NCBI GenBank assembly: GCA_029582165.1
Contig: CM055881.1
Location: forward strand, 18,525,094 to 18,589,093
Reading direction: 5' to 3'
DNA: 64,000 bases
Source of the DNA: Portulaca oleracea
Lineage: Eukaryota; Streptophyta; Magnoliopsida; Caryophyllales; Portulacaceae
Every line of letters begins with the position of its first letter. Position 1 is the stretch's first letter. Made by a program: the position numbers and the translations under genes. Under the pieces are notes generated by a model that worked only from the letters and a program-made list of their open reading frames with translations, had not been told where the DNA came from and searched no databases. This document shows, in pieces, positions 11,570 to 21,540 of the stretch.

Positions 11570-12194
11570 AGAATGCAGTGGAGAGTTTTAGAGTTGGAGA
11601 AATTATGTAAAGAAATGAAGGGTCAAATGACCAAATTGGTGAAGCATAACAAAGCCATCAACTCCCCTAGGCTTAGTAGACCACCTAGACTTTGTTGACT
11701 CATATCTATCTCAACTCTATAAGATGCTTTATTTTTTTCCCTTTTTTTTTTTTTTTGCTTCACAATATTTTTTTGATGATATTGTCTATTTTTGATATAC
11801 ATATATAAGTATATTGAAGTTTGTAAATTTGAGGGTTGTTATTAATGTATTGACTATTGGGAGCTATTAAAAAGAAAAGAAAATGGAATTTTGCGTTCAA
11901 TTATTTTGGATTGTGAATTTCCGCAATTAGACTTTCCTCCAAGAGGATTGTATTGTAAGAGCATGTACAATGTGTATATAGGTCTAAGCTCGTTTTTGCC
12001 TCATTTTTGCAAAGAAAATTTTGCTGCAGCTATCTCCCATGTTACTCCAATCCATTTTACTTTGTTGCTTTTTGAGCATCAGAGCCAAATGTAAGATTGT
12101 CCAGTAACTTCTTCTTGCTTCTTTTCGACCTCTTGAAGCTGGGTGTCCTCCGGATTCTACTGTAGGTTCTGCTGGATTTGGGCAAGATTGTCTC
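11570..12194. other. No gene seen
   Basis: AT-rich, with a poly-T tract near 11740. The small reading frame at 11891-12094 has no recognisable motif and is not called. Confidence 0.5.
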
Positions 12195-12195
12195 T

Positions 12196-12197
<2 letters not shown>

Positions 12198-12260
<63 letters not shown>
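12198..12260. repeat. (TA)n microsatellite
   Basis: About 31 uninterrupted TA dinucleotides. Confidence 0.95.
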
Positions 12261-12262
<2 letters not shown>

Positions 12263-12577
12263 GATATTACATAGGTTGTGCCAATTAAACCAGTACAAAT
12301 GTACAATTGTTGTTTACATAACTGTCCCTATATATATTTATTTTTTACATAAAGTTACAGACTTGCCTTCAGGAGACTACAAATTCACAGATAAACAAAC
12401 AAAAACCAGCAGCAACTGCTTCCTGTTGTAATTTACAAACACAGACCTATAATACGCACACACTGTCACACACTCACACTACAAACTTACATTTACAAGC
12501 AAAAACCAACACACTACAGACCTGTAGTTTACAAGCAAAAACCAACATACTAGCACTCTTCTGTCTTCATCTTCCTG

Positions 12578-12763
12578 GATCCTTATTGAGAACCATGATG
12601 TTTACCATGACCACCACCTGCCACAACAAAAATGTAGCTGTTGGGGGCAAATAACACGTGGATTATTCGGATTATATATACACATATAAAAAGTTAATAA
12701 GAAGCTTATATTGTCTCACTTTTGATTTCCTATTTTGCCCTTAATGATGTCACAAATTGCTTT
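12578..12763 (+). repeat. Inverted-repeat arm IR1-left
   Basis: This segment, from GGATCCTTATTGAG to AAATTGCTTT, is closely matched in inverted orientation at 18843-19039. Both arms contain CAAATAACACGTGGATTA next to TGTTGGGG. Together the two arms bracket the Cassandra complex. Confidence 0.75.
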
Positions 12764-12769
12764 GTTCAC

Positions 12770-12980
12770 GAGTCTTTCCAGCGTTCTTCGTCCTCGCTCA
12801 CACGCTGCATGGGAAAACTTCCCAGGAGGTCACCCATCCTGAGACTTCTCCTAGCCAAGCACGCTTAATTAAGGAGTTCCCAACGGATGAGCTACCATAA
12901 AAGAAGGTGCACCTTGGTGACATAAGTAGTTATTTTAATCCTTTTAAGTCACACATTAACCATATACCCGGGGTGTTACA
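12770..12980 (-). mobile_element. Cassandra 3' LTR, truncated
   Basis: Starts on the minus strand with TGTAACACCCCGGG and is homologous to the first 210 bp or so of the LTR at 17725-18017. Homology stops near 12770 (GAGTCTTTCCAGC), where it meets inverted-repeat arm IR1-left. Confidence 0.85.
12791..12913 (-). other. 5S-rRNA-derived segment in Cassandra LTR (copy 1)
   Basis: On the minus strand it retains the 5S-like words AATTAAGCGTGCTTGG (box A region) and AGGATGGGTGACCTCCTGGGAA (C box region). The surrounding bases differ from a true 5S gene, and it lies inside an LTR. It may still recruit RNA polymerase III, as proposed for the Cassandra family. Confidence 0.85.
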
Positions 12981-13036
12981 ATTACCCCCACTTAAGCGTA
13001 CAATATCCTCGTTATGCCACAATCCACTCTTGAATC
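12981..13036 (-). mobile_element. Cassandra internal domain, 3' part, with polypurine tract
   Basis: Contains AAGTGGGGGTAAT on the minus strand directly before the LTR start. The last five bases, GAATC (13032-13036), are the left copy of the target duplication made by the inserted element. Confidence 0.8.
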
Positions 13037-14150
13037 TGGACCGTGTCGGGTTCAGGCCCGAGCTTCCTTGGCCGAGTTTGCGAAAAGAGACACGAGGGAG
13101 GAAATTCTGACCTGGCATTCTCGAGCGAAACCCACCCGACCACTGTCGTTCACGAACTGTTACATCTTTTTAAAGGGTGGGGTGGTGAGTGTCACGTTGG
13201 ACTGGCTTAGGCGAGTTGCCCCTTGGCCTAACTTGGAGAGGCTCGAGACTTGCTTCCGACCTGGAGGCCGTGGGACCGGGCTGGGCCGTCCCAGGAATGA
13301 GGAGTGTCGAGACTTGGAAATACCCCGGTGCGATAAGCTCAAGGCAGGAGCCACGCCAGTAAGCAGGTGCCCGTCGCGCCCGAGTTGAAGCTGTCACACC
13401 CGCGAGTACGTGCAGGTTAGGGCGTCGCGCCCGCGACGTTTTGATTGGGCCTGCCAGGAAGTGGAGCAGATCAAGGTCGTGCTCGGGACAAGGCCTTTCA
13501 CGCCCGTGACAAATGGACGTCGCGCCCGCGACAGACCTGGTCGCGCCCGCGGCCCAAGTCGGCCAGCGAAAGATTGTGACGGACAGCAGCTCGTCGCGCC
13601 CGCCACAGACCGCTTTGCGCCCACGACCCCCCTACGACACGCGTGCTGTTTTGTTTATTTTGCTTAGTTTTAACCTAATTTTCTGTTTAGTATAAATATC
13701 ATGTTTAGCACTCTTTTCTAGGCAGTTTATGTTGATGAATGAAATGCTAATGCGTTGTTAGGGTTTTCCCCTTTTCTCTCAAAAATCTTGTTCTTACTTT
13801 ATCCATTTGTTAATGATGGTGTTAGCAAGTCATTCCTTTATTGATCATTAGGTGGAGTTCTCCTTTAAGATGGTCATGGTGGGGTGCTAGGTTTTGGTGG
13901 TGGATTATCCTTTATCCAAAATCATATCCAATCCCTTTGATGTTCAAGGTTTATGTTCTTGGTTGATTTTTATTATTATTCAAGTTCAAGGCTAATATCG
14001 AGATGTTCAAGCATGGGTGATTGAGTTTTGCATCATTCTCTCTCTATTTTATTATTCATGGGATTTCAAGAGGTTTTCTCTCATCTCCTCAACAACAACA
14101 ACTCAAGCTATATTTATTCATCAATTCACCCCGCATCAGGAACCGCTTCA
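13037..14150 (+). mobile_element. 5' LTR of the Gag-protease element
   Basis: A 1114-bp LTR, TGGACC...GCTTCA. It contains a TATAAATA box and a cluster of near-palindromic GTCGCGCCCGCGAC words between about 13370 and 13620. The matching LTR is at 16530-17639. Confidence 0.9.
13691..13698 (+). promoter_or_regulatory. TATA box of the 5' LTR
   Basis: TATAAATA, conserved at the same place in the 3' LTR (near 17180). It is followed by a start region and a long leader. Confidence 0.7.
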
Positions 14151-14152
14151 TT

Positions 14153-14164
14153 TGGTATCAGAGC
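14153..14164 (+). other. Primer-binding site, initiator tRNA-Met type
   Basis: TGGTATCAGAGC begins 2 bases after the LTR end. It is complementary to the 3' end of plant initiator tRNA-Met, the usual primer for many gypsy and copia elements. Confidence 0.9.
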
Positions 14165-14553
14165 TCAAGGTTTGCATTAGCTTGAGTGTTTGTTCATTTC
14201 TCTATTGTTCATTACTAGTAGAGCTGTCTTTTGTTGGGTTTGATTGAATATTGGTGTCCCCCATCCCTTGTGCTTCTAAGTGTGTTGGAGAAGTTGTTAT
14301 TGCTATTGTGTTTGTTGATTTTGATGCATATTGGAGCTTTGAGGAAGAGTTGGAAAATTGTGCCCGCAAGGTGTTCGATAAAATGCGCAAGTGAGAAAAA
14401 CACAAAAAACCCTTAGCCAAACACAAGCCAACTACAAGAAAACCCCCAAACTCCACAAAATACGCCCAAACACATACCGTCCCTCACCTTTTCCCTCGTT
14501 TTAGACGGAGAAGATAATTTCGAACGAGAGGAATCAAGCCCCCGGAGTAGCCC

Positions 14554-15204
14554 TCACATTGGGGCTCCTGAGAACCGACTCACCACCGCCTTCACCAATC
14601 GGTTCTCCACCCTCGAGCGCAACATGGAAGCACTTATGCGCGGTTTGACAATCTCGCCCAAGAGCGTTAAGCTCCACCCCGAGAAGAATGTCGGAGGCAT
14701 GCACCAAGCCCTATCCGTCCTCCTTCCAACTTTGAGTCGAGTGATGATGCTAGAGGCTCCCCTCGACGCCGCCCTCGTTGAGAAGTGCATGATCGGCCTC
14801 CTCGTGACGATTTCCAAGACGTCAAGATCGACATCCCCGAGTTCAATGGTACCAATGATCCGGATGACTACATCGAATGGGTCCAATTGATGGATAGGAT
14901 CTTCAAGACCAAGGAGTTGATGATGAGAAGACGTATAAGGTCGCGAGTTTGAAACTCACCAAAGCCGCTTCACTTTGGTTTGAGAATATGAAGGCACAAC
15001 GGGTCCGTGAAAGAAAGGCAAGGATTTATACTTGGACACGGCTCAAACAAGTGATGAATCGACGTTTCTTTCCAACACCTACAAGCAAGACATCTTGAGG
15101 AAATTATAGCTCTCACCCAAGGCAAATGATTCGTCGGTGATTACATCTCGGAATTCGAGCAACTTCTTATTAAAAGTGGCCTTCAAGAGCCGGAAGAACA
15201 AACC
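14554..15204 (+). pseudogene. Gag N-terminal region, frameshifted
   Basis: Pieces of a gypsy Gag are readable in different frames: IPEFNGTNDPDDYIEWV near 14840, then LTKAASLWFENMKA near 14960, then the following coding frame. Shifts near 14905 and 15080 and an in-frame stop near 15110 break it. The product is therefore not made as one chain from this copy. Confidence 0.75.
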
Positions 15205-16494
15205 ATGATGCGATTCTTGAATGGGTTAGATTCGGCTGTTGCCAAGAAGGTTGAGGTTCAACCCTACTATTCCATGGACGATTTGTATAGTTTGCCTCTC
15301 CGAGTTGAGCGAAGAAGAAAAGAAAGGTCCGACACCAAACCCTTGTCTAGGCCCGTTTACTCACCTTCTAGCCGACCCCCTCCGGATGTAAACACTTTGA
15401 AGTCTAGCGAGACACCCAAGTCCACACTGGTACCAAGAATTGACAAAGGAAAGGGACTTGCTACGGTGACTTCAACGGAACCTCCTCGACAGATGAAAGG
15501 CCGGAAGTGTTTTAAGTGTCATGGTTATGGCCATTTTCAAGCCGATTGTCCAAACCAACGTACTTTGACCCTTCAAGAAGTACAAGAGATCGATGAAGAG
15601 CTTCAAAAGGCTCAAGATGACTCCGAAGTGGTGGTTGAAGATGCGGTTACTAGTGATGAAGTGAACGCCACCCCCATAACCCCCGTACGTGGAAGCGCAT
15701 TTGTTTTGAGGAGAGCTTTGCATACCCATAAGACTCCTCTCGACAAGGCCCAAAAGGAAATGTTGTTCCAAACGTGGTGCTTCGTGGGTGGAAAAGTTTG
15801 TACTCTTGTCATTGATGGAGGAAGTTGTACGAATGTCGCATCTACTACTATGATCGAGAAGCTTGGCTTGCCTCTATTACCGCACCGTCGACCCTATTCA
15901 CTCCATTGGCTCAACGATCACAACAGCGTCAAGGTAACTAAGCAAGTCTTAGTGAATTTTTCTTTTGGATCTAACTATGATGATTCCCTTGTTTGCGATG
16001 TTGTTCCTATAAGCGCTTGTCATATTTTATTGGGTCGTCCATGGCAATACGACAAGCGAACGGTGCACAATGGGTTGGACAACACTTACACATTCACCCA
16101 TAAAGGAAAGAAGATCAAACTACTTCCCGTTTCTCACCGAGAAACTGAAACTTCAAAAGCCGGGATGGGTAGTGAGTTGGGGAACCTTCTCATGATGAGC
16201 GAAACAAGGGATGAGTGTTCTCTTGGCGAAGACGAGCTACCTCTTGCTTTGTCTTTGCCTTGTAGCGAGCCTAGTGAAATTGAGAGTTCCCAAGCACCAC
16301 ATAAATTTCCTCTAGCGCCCCTTAACCCCTCACCTCCACAAAACAAGCCTCCTTCCACCTTCTTGCATTTGGACGATGGATATATTGTGGGATTTGAAGC
16401 TTGTTGGATGTCCGGCACGATAATTTGTGGTGATCGAGATGCTAGAAGTTCTGTGGAGCCAATTGATGGAGAATGCATCGGTTTTAACTCCTAA
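15205..16494 (+). CDS. Gag C-terminal part with zinc knuckle and aspartic protease
   Basis: An open frame of 429 residues. It opens with MMRFLNGLD, the end of the Gag capsid-like domain. A CCHC zinc knuckle follows at about residue 102 (CFKCHGYGHFQADC), and a retropepsin-type protease lies around residues 195-300 with the active-site-like IDGGSCTNVAS and the later CHILLGRPW. The plant gypsy protease often carries this DGGS form rather than DSG or DTG. The frame then runs through a Ser/Pro-rich tail and stops just before the purine tract. The true start lies upstream in the frameshifted Gag region, so the listed ATG is only the first in this frame. Its role would be packaging and processing of element RNA with polymerase supplied by another element, by analogy with other non-autonomous gypsy elements. 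Confidence 0.8.
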   Translation: MMRFLNGLDSAVAKKVEVQPYYSMDDLYSLPLRVERRRKERSDTKPLSRPVYSPSSRPPPDVNTLKSSETPKSTLVPRIDKGKGLATVTSTEPPRQMKGRKCFKCHGYGHFQADCPNQRTLTLQEVQEIDEELQKAQDDSEVVVEDAVTSDEVNATPITPVRGSAFVLRRALHTHKTPLDKAQKEMLFQTWCFVGGKVCTLVIDGGSCTNVASTTMIEKLGLPLLPHRRPYSLHWLNDHNSVKVTKQVLVNFSFGSNYDDSLVCDVVPISACHILLGRPWQYDKRTVHNGLDNTYTFTHKGKKIKLLPVSHRETETSKAGMGSELGNLLMMSETRDECSLGEDELPLALSLPCSEPSEIESSQAPHKFPLAPLNPSPPQNKPPSTFLHLDDGYIVGFEACWMSGTIICGDRDARSSVEPIDGECIGFNS

Positions 16495-16516
16495 GAGTTG
16501 AGGACAACTCTTTTTC

Positions 16517-16529
16517 AAGAGGGGGAGTA
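16517..16529 (+). other. Polypurine tract
   Basis: AAGAGGGGGAGTA lies directly before the TGGAC start of the 3' LTR, as needed for plus-strand DNA priming. Confidence 0.85.
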
Positions 16530-17639
16530 TGGACTATGTCGGGTTGGGCCCGAGCTTTCTTGGCCGGGTTTGCGAAAAGAGACACGAGGGAGGAAATTCC
16601 GACCAGACATACTCGAGCAAAACCCACCCGACCACTATCGTTCACGAACCGTTACATCTTTGTAAAGGGTAGGGTGGTGAGTGTCACGTTGGACTAGCTT
16701 AGGCGAGTTGCCCCTTGGCCGAACTTGGAGAGGCTCAGGACTTGCTTCCGACACGGAGGCCGTGGGACCGGGCTGGGCCGTCCTGGGAATGAGGAGTGTC
16801 GAGGCTTGGAAATATCCCGGTGCGATAAGCTCAAGGTAGGAGCCACTCCAGCAAACAGGCGCCCGTGGTGCCCAAGTCGAAGCTGTCACACCCGTGAGTA
16901 CGTGTAGGTCAGGGCGTCGCGCCCGTTACCAACAACGTCGTGCCTGCGACGTTTCGATTAGGCCAGCCAGGAAGTGGAGCAGATCAAGGTCGCGCTCGGG
17001 ACAAGGCCTTTCACGCCCGTGACAGATGAACGTCGTGCCCGCTACCCAAGTCGGCCAACGACGGATTGTGGCGGACAACAGCTCGTTGCGCTCGCGACAG
17101 TCCGTGTCGCGCCCGCGACCCCCCCTGCGACACGCATGCTGTTTCGTTTATTTTGCTTAGTTTTAACCTAATTTTCTGTTTAGTATAAATACCATGTTTA
17201 GCATTCTTTTCTAGGCAGCTTTTGTTGATGAATGAAATGTTAATGCATTGTTAGGGTTTTCCCCCTTTTCTCTCAAAAATTTTATTATTACTTTATCCAT
17301 TTATTAATGGTGGTGTTAGCAAGTCATTCCTTTGTTGATCATTGGGTGGAGTTCTCCTTTAAGATGGTCATGGTGGGGTGCTAGGTTTTTGTGGTGGATT
17401 ATCCTTTATCCAAAATCATATCCAAGCCCTTTGGTGTTTAAGGTTTATGTTCTTGGTTGTTTTTTATTATTATTCAAGTTCAAGGCTAATATTGAGATGT
17501 TCAAGTATGGGTGATTGACTTTTGCATCATTCTCTCTCTATTCTATTGTTCATGGGATTTCAATTTCTCTCATCTCCTCAACAACAACAACTCAAGCTAT
17601 ATTTATTCATTAATCCACCCCGCATCGGGAACCGCTCCA
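16530..17639 (+). mobile_element. 3' LTR of the Gag-protease element
   Basis: 1110 bp, homologous throughout to 13037-14150. Many differences are C-to-T or G-to-A at CpG sites in the GTCGCGCCCGCGAC words. GAATC follows at 17640-17644. Confidence 0.9.
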
Positions 17640-17724
17640 GAATCTTTGCCCCCGCTAGGTGACTGCCCATGAATCTCCCCTCCACTGGCGCAGCTCACAG
17701 TCACAGGTCGGCTCTAATACCATC
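17640..17724 (-). mobile_element. Cassandra internal domain, 5' part, with primer-binding site
   Basis: TGGTATTAGAGCC on the minus strand (17722-17710) is the Cassandra primer site. The adjacent internal domain is cut by the inserted element at GAATC. Confidence 0.82.
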
Positions 17725-18017
17725 TATAACACTCCGGTCCCTCCCGGGCTGCGGACATTACTAAGAACTATTTCAAGGGTTGTTGACTGGCCCTATAAAT
17801 CACCATTGGTCTTTCCAGCATGCTTCGTCCTCACTCACGTGCTGCTTCGGAAAACTTCCCAGGAGGTCACCCATCCTGAGACTACTCCCAGTCAAGCACG
17901 CTTAACTAAGGAGTTCCCAACGGACGAGCTACCATAAAAGAAGGTGCACCTTTGTGATATAAATAGTCATTTCAATCCTTTTGAGCCACACATTAATCAT
18001 ATACCCGGGGTGTTACA
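17725..18017 (-). mobile_element. Cassandra 5' LTR
   Basis: A 293-bp LTR, starting on the minus strand TGTAACACCCCGG and ending TGTTATA next to the primer site. Confidence 0.85.
17828..17950 (-). other. 5S-rRNA-derived segment in Cassandra LTR (copy 2)
   Basis: It has the same 5S-like block as 12791-12913, with AGTTAAGCGTGCTTGACTGG and AGGATGGGTGACCTCCTGGGAA on the minus strand. It is better preserved than copy 1. It is not a host 5S gene, because it lies wholly within an LTR. Confidence 0.87.
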
Positions 18018-18277
18018 CATACATCTTAGATTGAGATTAATCTCAATCGATCAATCTAGCAATCGAGTTCCCAGAGTGCTGTGTGGACCTACGGTGGAGG
18101 ATTTATGCATTGGAATCTCAAAGGTCAACCTCTTCTCCAACCGGGTTAACGATCAGGTATAATACTAAGCGCCTACAGTTGTACTATTTCCTGCTGATTA
18201 ATTGTTTTGTTATTATTATAAATATTTCGCCAATTAATATGTATATGTTTAGGAAATAGATCACTAAAAACCCAACA
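18018..18277 (-). mobile_element. Partial LTR of family X
   Basis: Inverted homologue of the first 260 bp of the solo LTR at 8019-8763; the terminus CCCAACA ends at 18277. It stops exactly at the Cassandra 5' LTR, so Cassandra probably inserted into it. The remaining roughly 485 bp are not found on the other side of Cassandra. Confidence 0.75.
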
Positions 18278-18547
18278 ATAGTATCTTCACCATATGTATT
18301 GCAAAGTTCTATCATTATAAACCACAATTAAATTTATAGGATTCACATAAAATAGCTACGCTATTACTTAATATTTAAGCATCATATATAATTAGGGTAT
18401 CATGTTAAAAACCGAAATAAATTGAAATAAGGCATAGTATTCAGATATGGATTGCAAATAATAGTACAACTAACAAAAATAACAACAACAACAATAACAA
18501 CAAGGAAATAAAAATGAAATAAGTAGCTTTTAGTGAGGTATGGTGAT

Positions 18548-18598
<51 letters not shown>
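18548..18598. repeat. (GTA)n microsatellite
   Basis: About 17 uninterrupted GTA repeats. Confidence 0.95.
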
Positions 18599-18689
18599 AT
18601 GAGTTAGGGTGAAAAAAGAAAATTAGAATGGGTAGGGGTATCTTGGGAAATCAATATTTGTGACATCTATTTCTTTGGTTCCTTTTGTA

Positions 18690-18709
18690 GAGATGATAGA
18701 TGATGATGA

Positions 18710-18740
<31 letters not shown>

Positions 18741-18772
18741 AATAACAACAACAAGAACAACAACAACAACAA
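18690..18772. repeat. (AAT)n/(AAC)n microsatellite
   Basis: AATAATAAT changes into AACAACAAC along the stretch. Confidence 0.85.
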
Positions 18773-18842
18773 AGTTGTCATTAAAAAAGATTACAATTAG
18801 TCAATATCTATATGCAAGATGTCAAAAAAGAAAAGGAAAAAT

Positions 18843-19039
18843 AAAGCAATTTACCACATCATTGAGGGCAAAATAGGAAATTAAAAGTGGGACAATATAG
18901 GCTTCTTATTCACTTTTTATATGTGCATATATATATATATATATAATTCCAATAATCCACGTGTTATTTGCCCCAACAGCTACATTTTTGTTGTGGCAGG
19001 TAGTGGTCATGGTAAACATCATGGTTCTCATTAAGGATC
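18843..19039 (-). repeat. Inverted-repeat arm IR1-right
   Basis: Inverted partner of 12578-12763. Small indels, including a longer TATATA run, separate the arms. Confidence 0.75.
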
Positions 19040-19716
19040 ATGTTAAAGGTGTTGAGCAACACTTAAGGGAGTGTGGGTAATCTCTGATGAATGGACATCA
19101 TTTGCAAGCCATTTGTTCATTATCTCTTCTAATCACATATTCATTTTTGTCTAGACTGCTACTATACCTAAGTGAATCAAATGAAAACTAAGTTTCTTGA
19201 GTGTTTAAGCTAAAGGTTAACTTTATCCTTTTGAACATTTAATTTAGTGCACTAAATAGTTCTTGATCGGAAGAAGGTGAGTTTGTCCACAGCCTTAACC
19301 ATGTCCAATTGAGATCACCATTATTTCTATACCATTCTACTTCCTTTTCACCAACAATAGTATATAGTTTCATAATGGTAGTATTTCTTTCAAGAATCAT
19401 TTATGACAATAGATGAATATTTATAATTTTAGAAAACCATTATAACTTGTCACTGTTCAAGAAAGACCGAAAAATTTCAAAGAACGCGGTAAATAGCTTG
19501 AAAAATATTGCATGTATTGAATAGATCGCCATGAAAATTGTAATGAACTTTATGAAGAGAAAAACTTATATTGATTCACATTCAATAGATTATAGTAAAT
19601 GTTAGCATGAATTTTTGTAAATAAATATATTTTTATTAAAAAATATATTAATATAAATAGCTTTTTCTTTCTGAAAAATTAGTTAGACAACATTAATAAC
19701 TTATGAATAACTCTGA
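19040..19716. other. No gene seen
   Basis: AT-rich sequence without a supported coding frame, RNA gene or transposon end. Confidence 0.5.
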
Positions 19717-19942
19717 CTCCCTCCGTTCCATATTAATTGTGATAATTTTGACTTTCACGGTCTCCAATATCATTCTTTGATTGATAATTTCTTGCATAAT
19801 ATGTTATTAACAATTGCAATATTATACTTGTATGATAGTATTTTTCGTTACGAATCCAATGATAGTAATTTTATATAGCAATTCATTGTATATAATTGAT
19901 AAATTTATGGTCAAAATTGTATATAATATGGACGGGAGGGAG
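19717..19942. mobile_element. Stowaway-type MITE
   Basis: Begins CTCCCTCCGTTCC and ends GGACGGGAGGGAG followed by TA. This is the usual terminus of Stowaway (Tc1/mariner) MITEs. The left TA is mutated to GA. 226 bp, non-coding. Confidence 0.8.
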
Positions 19943-19944
19943 TA

Positions 19945-20790
19945 TTTTTTAAGTACCTGGCCGTTTGTCGTTTTCTATGTAATAATTGGCGCCCGTAAGT
20001 TGGATGTTATGTTTCATACTTTGATTAAAACACAATAATTTGAGATAACCGACTTGGAGATTAGGCGATTAGACTAAGCAATCCGAGTTTATTAACTCCG
20101 GCCAGCCCCATGTGCGTTGGCCGCTGTTTCAGCACAAGAATTCAGGAAATGTTTGTCTGCCGCTTTGTGCCCTCGTCTTATTGGACCACCTCATTCTTTA
20201 TTTCAAATCTCCATAACCTACACCCTACTTTTACAAATAAACCTTGTTTTTTTCTAAACTAAGAGTCCATCAAAACAATACAGATTTTGGAGGTAATACA
20301 CCTTAATGGTATTAATAATCTTTTTGGAAGTGATCAAATATATATTTTTGGGTATTCTGTGTTAGTTGTATGTCACTTAGTGCATAAATCAAATACTCAA
20401 TTTGATGATGACATGAAAGGTGAACTTGCTGATTGAACCTTTTATTGTATGTTTTTTTGTACATGATGACAACGTTTGTTGGAATTACTTCTGATATGTA
20501 ATTGTTATAACTATGATTAATTAATTTGATCCAATTCTTGATCGTAAATTTTAACATAAGATCGCCTCACGAGAATTTACCGTAAGACGTCCTACGTGGC
20601 AATTTTCGTCAAAGGAAAATCTCTGCAGTCCTCTGATAGAGTGTATTATGAACGCTCATTATTTGATTTACCGAAAAAAGAAAAACATTGAATTGGCTAC
20701 TGAAATAAGAACTTATGATACTTTTCTTGATTAAAACGGCTCATTGTTTGACACAAATCTTTTTTTTGGGAGATTATTGATATAGTGCAA
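19945..20790. other. No gene seen
   Basis: AT-rich; no supported coding frame or transposon end. Confidence 0.5.
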
Positions 20791-20964
20791 TCACAATATT
20801 ATCCTACATTCTAATTTGGTAAGTAAATAATTAAAATATGAAGTTAATAGTTATCAAAAGAAATATGTAGCTAATAGTCACAATATTATCCTACATTCTA
20901 ATTTGGTAAGTAAATAATTAAAATATGAAGTTAATAGTTATCAAAAGAAATATGTAGCTAATAG
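20791..20964. repeat. Exact 87-bp tandem duplication
   Basis: 20791-20877 and 20878-20964 appear identical at all 87 positions. Each begins TCACAATATTATCC and ends GCTAATAG. Confidence 0.92.
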
Positions 20965-21105
20965 TTTCACATTAGACACAGATGACTGATTAACACAACT
21001 CCTTATTCCACATTAGAATACAAGTGATATACATTCTAATTTGCTAATTTAATTATAATATATAGGTGACTAAAATATTATGTAAAAGTGACTATAATAC
21101 TTCTA

Positions 21106-21425
21106 GTTAAAACGTAGAAAAAGAACCATAATAGATCAATTTAATTGTATTAGAATATGAGTGACTATAAATGGATTAAGGCCGGGTGACCAATATGTTA
21201 TGTTATTTGATTTTTTTACTAGTTAAAATGGATAAGGAAAAAATCGTAATATGGCTACTAATTGAATTAGAATATATGTGAATATTTAAAATTGAGTAAT
21301 ATAATACTTCCATTTAGTTGAAACGCAGAAAAAGAGCCATAATAGGTCAATTTAATAACATTAGAATACGAATGACTAGTATATGGATTTAAGGTGACTA
21401 ATATTAGAATCTTCAACATATGTAT
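21106..21425. repeat. Degenerate tandem repeat of about 100-115 bp
   Basis: Related blocks begin CTAGTTAAAACGTAGAAAAAG near 21106, CTAGTTAAAATGGATAAGG near 21220 and TTAGTTGAAACGCAGAAAAAG near 21315. Each is followed by a variant of ATTAGAATA(T/C)GA. Confidence 0.55.
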
Positions 21426-21540
21426 TTTTTTAGTTACAGAAATCACAGTCATATAACTATTATAGACACATGTAAAAAAAAAAAAAAGGTTCTCAACTTT
21501 CCAAAATTCTTACAGTAAAACATTACTAGGATTCTTGTCG

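Larger units (their letters stand above)
13037..17639 (+). mobile_element. Gypsy-derived Gag-protease-only LTR element (TR-GAG-like)
   Basis: A complete insertion with two LTRs of about 1.11 kb (TGGA...TCCA), a tRNA-Met-type primer site, a purine tract and the 5-bp target duplication GAATC (13032-13036 and 17640-17644). The internal domain is only 2379 bp and encodes Gag with a CCHC knuckle and an aspartic protease; reverse transcriptase, RNase H and integrase are absent. It sits inside Cassandra's internal domain. Gag is related to that of element D at 41972-59239. The TR-GAG label is by structure. Confidence 0.88.
12770..18017 (-). mobile_element. Cassandra TRIM retroelement, split by a 4.6-kb insertion
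   Basis: On the minus strand the parts run: 5' LTR (18017-17725), primer-binding site TGGTATTAGAGCC (17722-17710), a short internal domain, the inserted element (17639-13037), the remaining internal domain with polypurine tract AAGTGGGGGTAAT (12993-12981), and a 3' LTR beginning TGTAACACCCCGG (12980-12770). The LTRs carry a 5S-rRNA-like block, the defining feature of Cassandra elements. There is no protein-coding region, as expected for a TRIM. The 3' LTR lacks its last roughly 85 bp, so the left junction is rearranged and no target duplication can be read. Confidence 0.85.

Noticed and set aside
12639..12763. LTR starting TGTTGGGGGCAAATAAC
   Set aside because: The inverted homologue at 18843-19039 extends past the supposed TG end, so this is not an LTR boundary.
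12791..12913. 5S rRNA gene
   Set aside because: The block lies inside an LTR with a paired copy in the other LTR and differs from canonical 5S outside the promoter boxes, so it is Cassandra sequence.
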